Part shown: piece after piece, positions 3,811 to 12,425 of the stretch
Layout: each line of letters starts with the position of its first letter
How positions within the stretch are numbered: the stretch's first letter is position 1
Virus record (IMG/VR): IMGVR_UViG_3300032293_001469
Coordinates: 1-21,707 of that record
DNA: 21,707 bases
Reading direction: 5' to 3' (one strand)
Source of the DNA: a virus
Notes under the pieces: generated by a model
Databases searched by the model: none
What the model was told of the DNA's origin: nothing
Seen by the model: only the letters and a program-made list of their open reading frames with translations
Program-made: the position numbers and the translations under genes

Positions 3811-6807
3811 TTAGCCTACGTCTCGACCGCGGTCGCCTGCGGCTCCGAGCGTATGCGCCGCGTCAGAGAGATAGGCATATCGCCGTGTCGCCGGGGTCGC
3901 GTCATCGTAGGACGCATGGTCGAGAGCATCCCCCGCCGTGAGCCCGTGAGCCGCTGAGAGCTCGACGACGTCCCCGACGATGCTCACGATGTCGACCTCG
4001 ACGCCCGCGCCCCAGTCGCCCGCCGGGACGCATCGGACGCGGTCGCCCGGGGCGAAGTAGTCGAGGGAGGTCCTCGCGAGGTCCGTCTGGGTCTCGCCCG
4101 TCCCGGGGTCGGTCGTCGAGGTGTAGACGTTCCCCGCGGTCTGAACCTCGGTCGGGGAGACGACGGAGAGGACCTCGAGCGAGGGGACCCATCCGGAGGG
4201 ACGGAGCCCGGTCGACTGGAGCGTGAGCGCGAGACGCCCGCCCGACCAGTCCCGCTCGAGCCCCATGACGCGACACGGCTCCGCGACGAGACCGAGCGTC
4301 CCGTCGATGCGGACCGCGCTCCCACTGGTCAGCGTGACCGCGTCCCCGACCGCGACCTCGAGCGCGCCCGGATGGTCGACCGAGACCGCGAGCTGGTAGC
4401 GGACGCGAGGGACGCCGACGCGCCGTCGGAGATGCTGGATTACCGGGAGGAGCGCCGCGACCGCCTCGAGCGGACCGCCGTCGACGTCGATTCCCCGCAT
4501 GTCGAGGGAGAGCTGCTCCCCGCCGTCTCCGCCCGCCGCATCGACCGCGTCGGAGTCGACGAATGTCGTGATGCGCGTCGGCCTTCCGGTCCCGTCATAG
4601 TTGGTCGAGACCTTGTAGGCGCGGACGACTTGACCGTCGACCGCGCTTGTGACCTGACCGTCCGCGAGGATGTCCGCGTCCGCGATGCTCATCACCGGAG
4701 CCGCGTCGGAGGCCGGGGAGAGGGAGACGAGCGCGAGCTTCTGTCGACCGTCAAGGTAACGCTGGACGACCGCGCCGCCGAGTAGGGTCAGCACGTCCCC
4801 GAGGGAGTCCTCGACCGTCTGGGTCGAGTCGACATCGAACGTCGAGCCCTCGAGCGCGGAGGGTATTGGGAAGGTGAAGAAGGAGGGCTCGAAGATGTCC
4901 GCCTGGTTGAGGTTTGCCCCGTAGGGGAAGACGTCGAAGAGCCCATTCGTCCCGTTGCCGACGCCGCTCTCCATGAGTCGGAGGAGGAGCTCGGTCGGAG
5001 GGGTCCCGTAGCTCCGCGCCTGAGGTGTTACCGTGACCGGAGTCCCGTGGTCGAGCGCGTAGAGGTCCGGAGAGGAGACCGCCGAGACCGCGAGCGCGTA
5101 GCCGATAGGGTCGCCCGTGTCAGGGTCGAGGACGACCGAGGACCCGTTGATTTCGACGTCGAAAGCGCCCGTCGAGAAGTTGACGTCGTCGCCCCCAGAG
5201 AGGCGGACCGACATCGGACCGCCCGCGCTCCAGATGTCGTCCTCGACGAGGATGTAGGGCTCCGCGCTCTGGTACCACGCGAGCGCGGGACCTCGACACG
5301 GGAGCGCCGCGAGCGCGCCGAGGGTCGCCTCTCCGGAGAGGACGTCATTCCGAATCGCAATCGACCCCGCCTCGATGTCGATGATGTGCGCCGCGTCGTC
5401 CGGTCCGCGATAGTCGAGACCGACGCAGATGTCCGACGGAGACGGGACCCATCGGAGCGTGAGCTCGGACCCCGGCTGGGGCTCCTCGACGAGACCCGCC
5501 CGGAACTCCCAGCTCGTCGCGCCCTGAGTGAGCGAGACCGACGCCCATCGACCCGCGTCGCCCTGAGTCGTGTCGACGGTCCAGCGGTCGAGGCGATGGG
5601 TCGCGAGGTTGTAGGCCGCGAGGCCCGCGTCCGCGCCCGCGATGGCGACGAGGAGACGCTCCGGCCATCGGACGACCTGAGGTCCGCTGTCGTCGATGAG
5701 CGAGAGCCGCGCATCTTCCGCGAGCTCCGGACTCCTTAGGTTGTATTCGCCGATGGGGGGATTCGGATCGAGGTCCAGCTCGAGCGGACCGGGTAGACGC
5801 GCCGTCGTTTCGTATCGCGTCCCGCCGAGGAGGACCGCTCCGCTCCGAGGATGACCCGCCGGGAGCGTGATGTCCGATTGCGCGACATGCGCCGAGTACG
5901 CATCGAACGTGAGCCGCGCATTCAGGGCGATGACGTCGACGACGCCGCGATAGGCCGCGCCGACGGGCCAGACCTGACGGACGCGGATGTCCGACGCCCG
6001 ACCCGGGGCGAAGTAATGCCAACCGCGGAGGAGCTTGGTCGAGGTCGCCCCAGCGGAGAGCCGCTGACGCATCGCCGCCGACATCGCCGCGACCTTGACG
6101 GTCAGCGTCATTCCGTCGCCGGAGAGCTCCGGCTCGCGGTCGAGGACGCCGCGCCATATCTCGACATATGGACCGACGCGGACACCGTCGACGACCGGAG
6201 CCGCTTGGACGATTGCCGGACGACCTCTCCAGAAGGTGACCTCGCGGGTCACGGTAGGCTGAGCGCCGCGCGTCGGCTGGTAGAGGTGACGGGAGATGCG
6301 AGAGTACGCGACGCCTCGAGCGCATCCCTGGAGCTGGGTCCCGATGGTCGCCGTCGGCTGGAGCGCCTCGAGGCCGCAGTGGACGAGGCCCGACCATGAG
6401 GAGACGTCGTCGACGACGTCGACGTCCGTCGGTCCCGCCTCATGGGGAACGGTCGCCGCGATTTTCGTCGCCTCCGCTCCTCGAGGCCCGATGCGCCGGA
6501 GGGTCGACACTGGGTCGATGGAGTGTGTCGCCGCGGTCCGAGTCGCCGCGGAGACCGGAGCATCCCGCGCCGCGAGACGTATCGTCACGGGAGCCTGAGA
6601 GACCTTGCTCCGGATGTCGTCGACGGTCGCCGACTCCGGCCCCAGAGAGAGGAGCGCGCAGACGTCGCGATAGTCGAGCCCGACCGTCCCGGGGATAGCC
6701 GTCACGTCCGGAGCGGGACCACAGAAATAGCGGTCCGTGACGCCCGCAATTGTGAGGACGACCGCGAGCTCGCGACCGCGGAGAGCATCGACGAGAGGAT
6801 CGCTCAT
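3811..6807 (-). CDS. Large tail-tip / baseplate hub protein, 998 residues
   Basis: This is the largest gene in the window and the last of the tail module. No single domain is certain. The protein is a long series of short beta strands and turns with few charged helices, as in multi-domain tail-tip proteins. Residues about 840-905 (beginning ALEVAVGDAVTLTSGSAVRI and continuing to a WSGGRLALTLQSTG strand pair) resemble the terminal beta domain seen in many baseplate or tail-tip hub proteins. Position also supports this: it follows the tape measure gene and three other tail genes. A role in DNA ejection or host contact is likely by position; I cannot see a receptor-binding or peptidoglycan-cutting motif. 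The ATG overlaps the preceding stop by 4 bases (6804-6807). It could instead be a central tail fibre. Confidence 0.72.
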   Translation of the reverse strand: MSDPLVDALRGRELAVVLTIAGVTDRYFCGPAPDVTAIPGTVGLDYRDVCALLSLGPESATVDDIRSKVSQAPVTIRLAARDAPVSAATRTAATHSIDPVSTLRRIGPRGAEATKIAATVPHEAGPTDVDVVDDVSSWSGLVHCGLEALQPTATIGTQLQGCARGVAYSRISRHLYQPTRGAQPTVTREVTFWRGRPAIVQAAPVVDGVRVGPYVEIWRGVLDREPELSGDGMTLTVKVAAMSAAMRQRLSAGATSTKLLRGWHYFAPGRASDIRVRQVWPVGAAYRGVVDVIALNARLTFDAYSAHVAQSDITLPAGHPRSGAVLLGGTRYETTARLPGPLELDLDPNPPIGEYNLRSPELAEDARLSLIDDSGPQVVRWPERLLVAIAGADAGLAAYNLATHRLDRWTVDTTQGDAGRWASVSLTQGATSWEFRAGLVEEPQPGSELTLRWVPSPSDICVGLDYRGPDDAAHIIDIEAGSIAIRNDVLSGEATLGALAALPCRGPALAWYQSAEPYILVEDDIWSAGGPMSVRLSGGDDVNFSTGAFDVEINGSSVVLDPDTGDPIGYALAVSAVSSPDLYALDHGTPVTVTPQARSYGTPPTELLLRLMESGVGNGTNGLFDVFPYGANLNQADIFEPSFFTFPIPSALEGSTFDVDSTQTVEDSLGDVLTLLGGAVVQRYLDGRQKLALVSLSPASDAAPVMSIADADILADGQVTSAVDGQVVRAYKVSTNYDGTGRPTRITTFVDSDAVDAAGGDGGEQLSLDMRGIDVDGGPLEAVAALLPVIQHLRRRVGVPRVRYQLAVSVDHPGALEVAVGDAVTLTSGSAVRIDGTLGLVAEPCRVMGLERDWSGGRLALTLQSTGLRPSGWVPSLEVLSVVSPTEVQTAGNVYTSTTDPGTGETQTDLARTSLDYFAPGDRVRCVPAGDWGAGVEVDIVSIVGDVVELSAAHGLTAGDALDHASYDDATPATRRYAYLSDAAHTLGAAGDRGRDVG

Positions 6808-7445
6808 AGCGTTTGACCCCAGACCGGGAGGACCGCGACCGCGTGAAGTCGAGCGGAGACCGTCGTCGCCCGGATGACCGCGACCGCGCCGCGGAGGTCA
6901 AACGTCGACGCGACCGCCTCGAGCGCTCGAGGTAGGGAAGGGAGAGCCGCGACCGCGAGACCCGCCCGCCGGATGTCCCCGGAGTAGTACCACGTCGGGA
7001 CGAGCCGTCGGCTCCCGTTAGGCCGCTCCTCCTCATTCCCGCGGAGGGACCCGTCGGACCTCTGCCATCTGATACCGACGTCGACGACCGAGCCGCCGAC
7101 GTCCTCGAGCTGGACCGTGACCGAGGGGACTGACGTCCCGCCTGACGCCTCGGACGAGACGAGGACCGCGACCTGGAGCGCCTCATCGAGAGGCCCGACG
7201 AGGTACGCCGCGCGGACCGTCTGATTGATTCCATTCGCCGAATGGACGTAGCCGTTCAGATTCGCCGCCGCCGACTCGACGACCTGGGAGACATGGACCG
7301 TCTGCCAGCTCCGAGCATAGACGCCCGCGACCGTGTTCACGCCGTCCGCGAGCGCCGCGAGCGTCTGACCGAGGACGGGTCGTCCCGACTGGGTCGGGAG
7401 CGGGGACGGAGGGACGAGCCGACGGGAGGTGTAAGCGATGCTCAT
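6804..7445 (-). CDS. Tail-associated protein, 213 residues
   Basis: I do not recognise a named family. A helix near residues 25-45 (LGQTLAALADGVNTVAGVYA) is followed by strand-rich sequence to the end. The helix and the strands after it resemble the N-terminal part of the neighbouring 348-residue protein, with a shared pattern AALA..VN......ARS. The two are probably related, perhaps by duplication. Coupled translation is indicated by ATGA overlaps at both ends (7442-7445 and 6804-6807). From its place between tape measure and tail tip, it is likely a small structural or assembly protein of the tail end. Confidence 0.72.
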   Translation of the reverse strand: MSIAYTSRRLVPPSPLPTQSGRPVLGQTLAALADGVNTVAGVYARSWQTVHVSQVVESAAANLNGYVHSANGINQTVRAAYLVGPLDEALQVAVLVSSEASGGTSVPSVTVQLEDVGGSVVDVGIRWQRSDGSLRGNEEERPNGSRRLVPTWYYSGDIRRAGLAVAALPSLPRALEAVASTFDLRGAVAVIRATTVSARLHAVAVLPVWGQTL

Positions 7446-8488
7446 GAATAGCTCCAGAGGAGGAGGCCGTTAACCGCATCGACGGTCGACATCGTCCCGG
7501 GGAGGGTCGCCCACTGAGCGGGGTCCGGCTGGGGCCAGAGTTGGACCGCTTGCCACTGGACGGAGAGGTCCTGAGCATACGCCCCGGGACTATCCGCCCG
7601 CCGTATCTCCTCGACCTTAGCATCGCGGACCGAGAGCGCGCCGAAGGCTAGGACCGTCCCGCCGCCCGCGTGACGGAGGAGGACATCGCCCGCCGCGACG
7701 CTCGACGCGACGACCCGCGAGTAGAGGTCGACCGCTCGGTCCGCCGAGTCAATGAAGCGCGGGGAAAGCCACTGATGAGCGTAGGGAGGGAGGCGGTCCT
7801 GACCCGCTAACTCGACGTTTCGGAGGTCCGAGACGTTGACGTGAACTCTCGGGAGCGCCCCGAGAGCGTCGATGGTCGCGTAAGCCTGAGACCCTATCCG
7901 CGCCGAGAGGGGTCGGTCCGCGACCGTCTCCCCATCGTCGAGCGCCGTCCGACCGTCCGCCGTCGTCCCTGCTGGGAGGGACGCGAGCGCGGGCCAGTAG
8001 ACGAGCAGGGACGCGACCTCGACCGCATTCGTCGACCCCGCGAGGCGGAGCCGGATGGTCTCCCGCGAGAGGAGGAACGCGACGTCGAGCGAGCCCGTGT
8101 AGGCCTTCCACGTCGCGTCGAGTCCGGAGACCGCGTTGACCGTAAAGGAGTCGCCCGCATTCACCGACTGGACCGTGACGGAGTGAGAGGACCCCGCGAC
8201 GCCCGACCGGACGCGAGCAATGACGACGACCGAGACGACCGCGCCGCCCTCGAGCTCCGGGATGGTCCACTCCGCGACCGTCGCCGGGACCGCGGAGGTC
8301 CGGGCACACGGGACCGAGCCCGCCGTCTCCGCCCACGCCTGAGCGATGACCGGAGACCGCGCGACATGGGCGAGGCTCCAGTTGACCGCCGACGCGAGCG
8401 CCGCGACACGGTCCGCCTTCAGCGGCTCCCCCGTGAGGAGTGTCGACGGGTCGACCGGGGAGAATGTCGCCGGGATGGTCCGCGCCAC
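7442..8488 (-). CDS. Tail-associated structural protein, 348 residues
   Basis: It begins with GTG at 8486-8488, directly after the stop of the preceding gene. GGAGG lies 8 bases upstream inside that gene's end. The N-terminus has a helix (VAALASAVNWSLAHVARS) followed by beta-rich sequence, similar to the 213-residue neighbour. The middle holds several strand pairs such as SHSVTVQSVNAGDSFTVNAV, as in a carbohydrate-binding or jelly-roll-like domain, but no specific family is evident. No transmembrane or signal sequence is seen. It is likely a virion protein of the distal tail, possibly involved in surface contact; the last point is a guess from its beta-rich make-up and position. Confidence 0.72.
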   Translation of the reverse strand: MARTIPATFSPVDPSTLLTGEPLKADRVAALASAVNWSLAHVARSPVIAQAWAETAGSVPCARTSAVPATVAEWTIPELEGGAVVSVVVIARVRSGVAGSSHSVTVQSVNAGDSFTVNAVSGLDATWKAYTGSLDVAFLLSRETIRLRLAGSTNAVEVASLLVYWPALASLPAGTTADGRTALDDGETVADRPLSARIGSQAYATIDALGALPRVHVNVSDLRNVELAGQDRLPPYAHQWLSPRFIDSADRAVDLYSRVVASSVAAGDVLLRHAGGGTVLAFGALSVRDAKVEEIRRADSPGAYAQDLSVQWQAVQLWPQPDPAQWATLPGTMSTVDAVNGLLLWSYS

Positions 8489-9766
8489 TTAGGGCTCCTC
8501 CGCAATCGTCACGGAGACGTCCGAGCTCCGGACCCGCGCGCCGTCGAGCCCGAACGTCGAGGTCGACCCGGAGGACGCCGCAACCCGCCCGACGATGCGC
8601 CCCTTTAGATGCTGGGTCGTGTAGGCCGTCGTGAACTCGGCGACCGTCGAGCCCGTGTAGAGTTGCTCGACGTGTCGATGTCGCCGAGGGTCGCCGATGT
8701 CGAGCCAGAGCGTGAGCGGCTGACCGCGTCCGGAGTTAGGCCAGAAGGCGCGGACCGCTTGTCCTTCCTGGTCGAGTTGGGAGGTCGGTCCGCGGAGCGT
8801 ATAGGTTACATCGTGAAGGGTCGACGCGCCGATGTGTCGACCCCGCGCCCGACCGTCCGCGAGGGTCACGGCTCCATCGATGCTCTCGGTCGAGACCTGG
8901 TAGCGGGACATCCCGCGGTAGAGGACGAGGACCGCGGGACATGGATAGGTCGCCGTGAGGATGGAGCGACCGAGGACCGTCGAGACCGACTCGGACCCCG
9001 TGAAGCCGAGGAGCCGACGGAAGGCGAGGCCCGCGTCCGTCGCGAGCCACGTCACCGCGGGGACGCCCGACGGGTAGGAGGTCCAGACCTTCCCCGCGTC
9101 GTCGACGCCCCAGCGGACCCGGAAGTCGGGCGAGTCCGTGTAGAAGTTGTCGAGGCGCTCGAGGGAGGAGACCGGACCGAGGCCGTCCTCCGAGTCCGTC
9201 GAGGCGCGGAGCGCCGTCGGGATAGACTGGACCCGCGCCGTCGTCGTCGAGAGCACACACGCCGTCACGCCGTCCGTTAGCGTGACAGCATTCGGGGAGA
9301 CGTAGAGGTCCAGATTCCCCCTCCGCCACGGCTCCGGAGCCGTTACCTGTTGGAAGGCCCCGACCGTCGACGACGACGTCGAGCCCGTCGAGAAGCCCCA
9401 CGCATTCCCCGAGGAAGCCGCGAGGTCGAAAGAGGCGAGGTCGACCGTCGGGACGCGGACCGCGACGCGGTCGTCTTCGGTCAGGATGACCTCCCACGAA
9501 TCGCCCGCGGAGCCGCCCGCCGTGACCCAGCTCGAGCGGAGCTCTTCCGTCATCGACCGCCCCGACTGGGAGCCGTACCCACTGAGGAATCCGAGGACGT
9601 CCGGGAAGCGACCGCCCGAGAAGGTCGACGCCGACGGGGTCATGATGACGCCCGTCCCGCCGCGCTCGAAAAGCGTCTCGCCGAGGAGCTCCGCGACGTC
9701 GACGCCCCGGAGGAGCGCGGGATACTTCTTCGCCTGAGGTTGTGAGCCGAGGACGAGGGAACCCAT
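8489..9766 (-). CDS. Distal-tail-region protein, 425 residues
   Basis: This gene follows the tape measure gene, where siphovirus genomes usually place the distal tail protein. It starts at ATG 9764-9766, sharing a base with the tape measure stop (TAATG), and has no separate ribosome binding site, so reinitiation is likely. The protein is beta-rich and rich in Ser, Thr and Gly. Near residues 330-360 the stretch VRAFWPNSGRGQPLTLWLDI is followed by paired strands resembling the ring-forming half of distal tail proteins, but I cannot confirm the family. It is longer than a minimal distal tail protein (about 250 residues), so an extra domain is likely. Confidence 0.7.
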   Translation of the reverse strand: MGSLVLGSQPQAKKYPALLRGVDVAELLGETLFERGGTGVIMTPSASTFSGGRFPDVLGFLSGYGSQSGRSMTEELRSSWVTAGGSAGDSWEVILTEDDRVAVRVPTVDLASFDLAASSGNAWGFSTGSTSSSTVGAFQQVTAPEPWRRGNLDLYVSPNAVTLTDGVTACVLSTTTARVQSIPTALRASTDSEDGLGPVSSLERLDNFYTDSPDFRVRWGVDDAGKVWTSYPSGVPAVTWLATDAGLAFRRLLGFTGSESVSTVLGRSILTATYPCPAVLVLYRGMSRYQVSTESIDGAVTLADGRARGRHIGASTLHDVTYTLRGPTSQLDQEGQAVRAFWPNSGRGQPLTLWLDIGDPRRHRHVEQLYTGSTVAEFTTAYTTQHLKGRIVGRVAASSGSTSTFGLDGARVRSSDVSVTIAEEP

Positions 9767-11619
9767 TACGCGACCGCCAGTCTAGAAGACGCGAGGGACC
9801 CGGACCGGGACTCCCGCTGGGATTGCCGGACAAGGACATCGGAGACTTGCTCGACCCCGAGGACGACCGTCACATTCATCGACGGGCTCGACTGACCCGG
9901 AGCGGAGTAACTCGCGGTCCGGTCTCCGCCTCCCCCCGCGCCCGCTGACCCGCCGCCGCTCGGAGCGTCCGTCCGACCCGCGCCGAGAGCGCGAGCCGTG
10001 AGACCCAGCGTGACACCGACCGCCGCCATAGCCGCCGACGCCGCGCCGAGGGTCGCCGGATTCCACCACGGACCGAGGAGGCCCGGGCTGAATGCGGACG
10101 CAATAGCCGCCGCGCCGAGGAACACGCTGTAAGAGAGCGACTGAGACGCGAGCGAGGCCGCGACCTCTCCCGCGACCTTCTTAAAGCTCTGGCCAAACTT
10201 CCCGCCCGTGATGATGAGATTTGCGAGCGCCTGACCGACCGCGTCCGCAAATCCCTTGACCGCCGAGACGCCGACGCTCTGGAGGTCGAGCGCGCTCTGA
10301 GTTACCGCCGAGAAGTTGGCTTTCAGCGCCGCGCCCTGTTGCTCGAGCTGTATCGCGAGCGAGGCCGCCGCGTCCCCATCGAGCGCCGCCTGGAGACGTC
10401 GAGCGCGCCCGGCTTCCTCTTCTTGCCTGACCGCCTCCGCGCTCTCGACCATGCCCCCGACCATACCGACGCCCGACGCCGCCGCCGCTCCGACCGCGTC
10501 GAGACCGGGGATGTATCCCGCGACCGTCTGACCCGCCGCCGCGAGAGACGCCGCGAGCGCCGCTCGGTCATTCGCCGCGTTGATGTCCGCAATCGCCGCC
10601 GCCGCCTCTTTCCCCAGCTCGCGGAGCCTGAGGAGCTGTGCCTCGTCCTCTTTGCGTCGGCGCTCCGCCGCGGCTTCCTCTTCGGCTTCCTGCTTTCGAC
10701 GTTGCTCCGCCGCTCGACGGTAGGCCTCCGCCGCTTGCTCCCGCGCTTTCGCTTGCTCCTCGATGCGCTTCTGAGCCGCCGCCGCATTCGCCGCCGCCGC
10801 CTTAGTCGCCGCCTCCTCCGCGCGGGTCTGGAGACCGAGGCTCTTTCGGACGCGGTCGTCCTGAGCCTCCGCCTCTTTCGCCGCGGTCCGCCGGAGGTCC
10901 AACAGCTCCGCGTATCGGAGGAGCGCCGCCGCCGCCGCCTCGTCCGCCGCGCGCGCCGACTTGAAAAGCCGAGTCGTTTCCGCGACGTCCTCGCGTCGAC
11001 CCTTAGCCCGGAGCTCGTCCGCCTTCTTTCGCGCCTCCTCCGCCTCCTTCTCTTTCGCGAGCTGGAGACCGAGCGCCTGGAGCGCCTCGTCGTTTAGCTT
11101 CTGGAGGCGGTCACTCTGCTGTTTATTGAGCGTCGCTCCGACGTCCGCGAGGATGCGCTCCGCGTCCGAGAGCTCCGCCGGGGTCTGGCCTATCTGCGAA
11201 TAGAAGGCCTCGACGTCCGAGGTCGACGCCTTAGCCGCGTCGCCGATTTTGCGGAGCTCCGCCGTTATCTGCTCCGACGACTTCGCGAAGACGCCCGCCG
11301 CCTTGCCCGATTCGTAGAGGGCCTTCCCCATCTCGACGAGCTGGCTAACGACCTGCCCCAGCGGACCCGCGAGACCGACGCCGAGAGCGACCGACGCGAG
11401 GTCGACCGCTCCGGAGAAGGTCCGCATGGGCTTCTCGACCTTGTCGACCGCATCGTCGAGAGACTTCGTGGCCCGCTCAAACTGCGAGAAGAGCCCGCCC
11501 GCCTTGCCCGCGGATTCCCCGGTATCCTTAGCCGCTTTCGCGACCTTGCGGAGCTTCTCTTCGCTTTCCGCGGCCCCAGTGACCTCGACGTCTACTCCGA
11601 TTTTCCCGTCCGAGACCAT
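9766..11619 (-). CDS. Tail tape measure protein, 617 residues
   Basis: This protein sets tail length and is expelled through the tube during DNA injection. The evidence is the long helical, Ala/Lys/Glu-rich body, strongest at residues 215-345 with heptad-like stretches such as RRAAEQRRKQEAEEEAAAE. The N-terminus is typical (KIGVDVEVTGAAESEEKLRK). Hydrophobic segments lie around residues 70-95 and 485-545. The tail assembly chaperone frameshift gene lies directly upstream. Tape measure length usually scales at about 1.5 angstrom per residue, which gives a tail near 90 nm, short for a siphovirus. The ATG at 11617-11619 has GGAGG close upstream and lies just after the stop of the chaperone extension. 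Confidence 0.92.
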   Translation of the reverse strand: MVSDGKIGVDVEVTGAAESEEKLRKVAKAAKDTGESAGKAGGLFSQFERATKSLDDAVDKVEKPMRTFSGAVDLASVALGVGLAGPLGQVVSQLVEMGKALYESGKAAGVFAKSSEQITAELRKIGDAAKASTSDVEAFYSQIGQTPAELSDAERILADVGATLNKQQSDRLQKLNDEALQALGLQLAKEKEAEEARKKADELRAKGRREDVAETTRLFKSARAADEAAAAALLRYAELLDLRRTAAKEAEAQDDRVRKSLGLQTRAEEAATKAAAANAAAAQKRIEEQAKAREQAAEAYRRAAEQRRKQEAEEEAAAERRRKEDEAQLLRLRELGKEAAAAIADINAANDRAALAASLAAAGQTVAGYIPGLDAVGAAAASGVGMVGGMVESAEAVRQEEEAGRARRLQAALDGDAAASLAIQLEQQGAALKANFSAVTQSALDLQSVGVSAVKGFADAVGQALANLIITGGKFGQSFKKVAGEVAASLASQSLSYSVFLGAAAIASAFSPGLLGPWWNPATLGAASAAMAAVGVTLGLTARALGAGRTDAPSGGGSAGAGGGGDRTASYSAPGQSSPSMNVTVVLGVEQVSDVLVRQSQRESRSGSLASSRLAVA

Positions 11620-11620
11620 G

Positions 11621-11986
11621 TCACCTCCGCGCGCTGGACCGCGTGACCTCGTATCCCTCGACGACCCGGAGCTCGCGAGCGAGCGTTAGGACGCCATCGA
11701 GGACGACCGCCGCCGGGGATGGTACCACATCCTCCGCGCTCTGGCCCCTCCCGGTCCATTCGTAGACGTCGAGGACGACCCCGACCCATCGAGCGTCGAC
11801 CTCGCAGAGAGGACACGCCGCGAGGCCTTCGTGAGTCTCGCTCTCGAGCGCCATCGTGAGCGGTCCCGGCTCATGGGGGAGACCGTCACGCTCAGCACAT
11901 CGAGCGCATCCCTCGACGTGAAGTCGGACCCCGTGTCTCTGCGCCGCGCCTCGCCACGCGATAGACCTCAGGGCGAGGGCTTGGAT
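11621..11986 (-). CDS. Tail assembly chaperone, T-like extension made by -1 frameshift
   Basis: This is the -1 frame continuation of the gene at 11968-12414. It adds 121 residues to the first 143 of the upstream frame, giving a fusion of about 264 residues, close to lambda gpGT. The frame has no ATG, GTG or TTG between its upstream stop and residue 45 of the extension. The only ATG, at 11854, would cut off the first cysteine pair. Residues 27-30 (CARC) and 58-61 (CPLC) form two CxxC pairs that look like one zinc-binding unit, which argues for translation well upstream of 11854. In lambda the G and GT products coat the tape measure protein before tube assembly. A CTG overlapping the upstream stop (CTGA) is an alternative but less likely start. 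Confidence 0.85.
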   Translation of the reverse strand: MQALALRSIAWRGAAQRHGVRLHVEGCARCAERDGLPHEPGPLTMALESETHEGLAACPLCEVDARWVGVVLDVYEWTGRGQSAEDVVPSPAAVVLDGVLTLARELRVVEGYEVTRSSARR

Positions 11987-11992
11987 TTTCCC
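11949..11992 (-). promoter_or_regulatory. -1 ribosomal frameshift signal (slippery site plus stem-loop)
   Basis: The heptamer GGGAAAA (complement at 11986-11992) is in the right phase, read as ..G GGA AAA in the upstream frame. Lambda G/T uses GGGAAAG. After a 7-base spacer comes a perfect 7-bp GC-rich stem, CCTCGCC with GGCGAGG (11972-11978 with 11949-11955), closing a 16-base loop that contains the upstream frame's stop codon. Slippage by one base leads into the open frame ending at 11621. Confidence 0.9.
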
Positions 11993-12414
11993 AGCGTGCT
12001 CACCCTCGCCACATGGTCGACGACCTCGGAGACGAGCGAGATGACCGCCGCTCCCTCGAGCCTGTCATAGAGTCGAGCGACCGGGTAGCCCGACGCCCCG
12101 CGGACGAGGTCCGGGAAGTCGGAGATGTTCTCGATGACGTCCGCCGCTATCGCCTCGAGGCGAGCGAGGCCCCGAGAGATGTCGTCTCCCTCGGGCTCCC
12201 GCGCCGCCCTTAGGTCATGGAGAGCGACCGAGCGCTTACTGAGCGCCCGGGCCTCGACCCATGTCGCATTGTCCGGGACGACGAGGGCTCCGATGTCCCG
12301 GGTCTCCGCATAGACACGACACGCCTCCTCATCGTTCGCCGACTGAATCGCCGGGTCGCAGAGGAGGACGAATCGCGTCGGAATGGCCGCCGACACGACT
12401 ACGGTAAGAGCCAC
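11968..12414 (-). CDS. Tail assembly chaperone, G-like product
   Basis: A 148-residue protein directly upstream of the tape measure region, matching the size and place of lambda gpG (140 residues). It starts with GTG (12412-12414), preceded by AAAGG about 8 bases upstream. The fold looks helical after a short N-terminal strand region; the second half (about residues 75-140) is strongly helical and acidic. Most ribosomes would stop at 11968-11970; a minority should shift at 11986-11992 to make the longer chaperone. Family assignment rests on position, size and the complete frameshift signal, not on recognisable sequence similarity. Confidence 0.85.
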   Translation of the reverse strand: MALTVVVSAAIPTRFVLLCDPAIQSANDEEACRVYAETRDIGALVVPDNATWVEARALSKRSVALHDLRAAREPEGDDISRGLARLEAIAADVIENISDFPDLVRGASGYPVARLYDRLEGAAVISLVSEVVDHVARVSTLGKSKPSP

Positions 12415-12425
12415 GGTCTAACCTT

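Noticed and set aside
10339-11097. A 252-codon plus-strand open frame inside the tape measure gene
   Set aside because: The protein is mostly Arg and Leu, the mirror of Ala/Glu/Lys-rich coiled-coil codons on the other strand. It has no supporting start site.
11621-11854. A separate 77-residue gene starting at the ATG at 11854
   Set aside because: The same frame is open far upstream, contains a matching CxxC pair before this ATG, and is entered from the slippery site at 11986-11992. The frameshift product explains it better.
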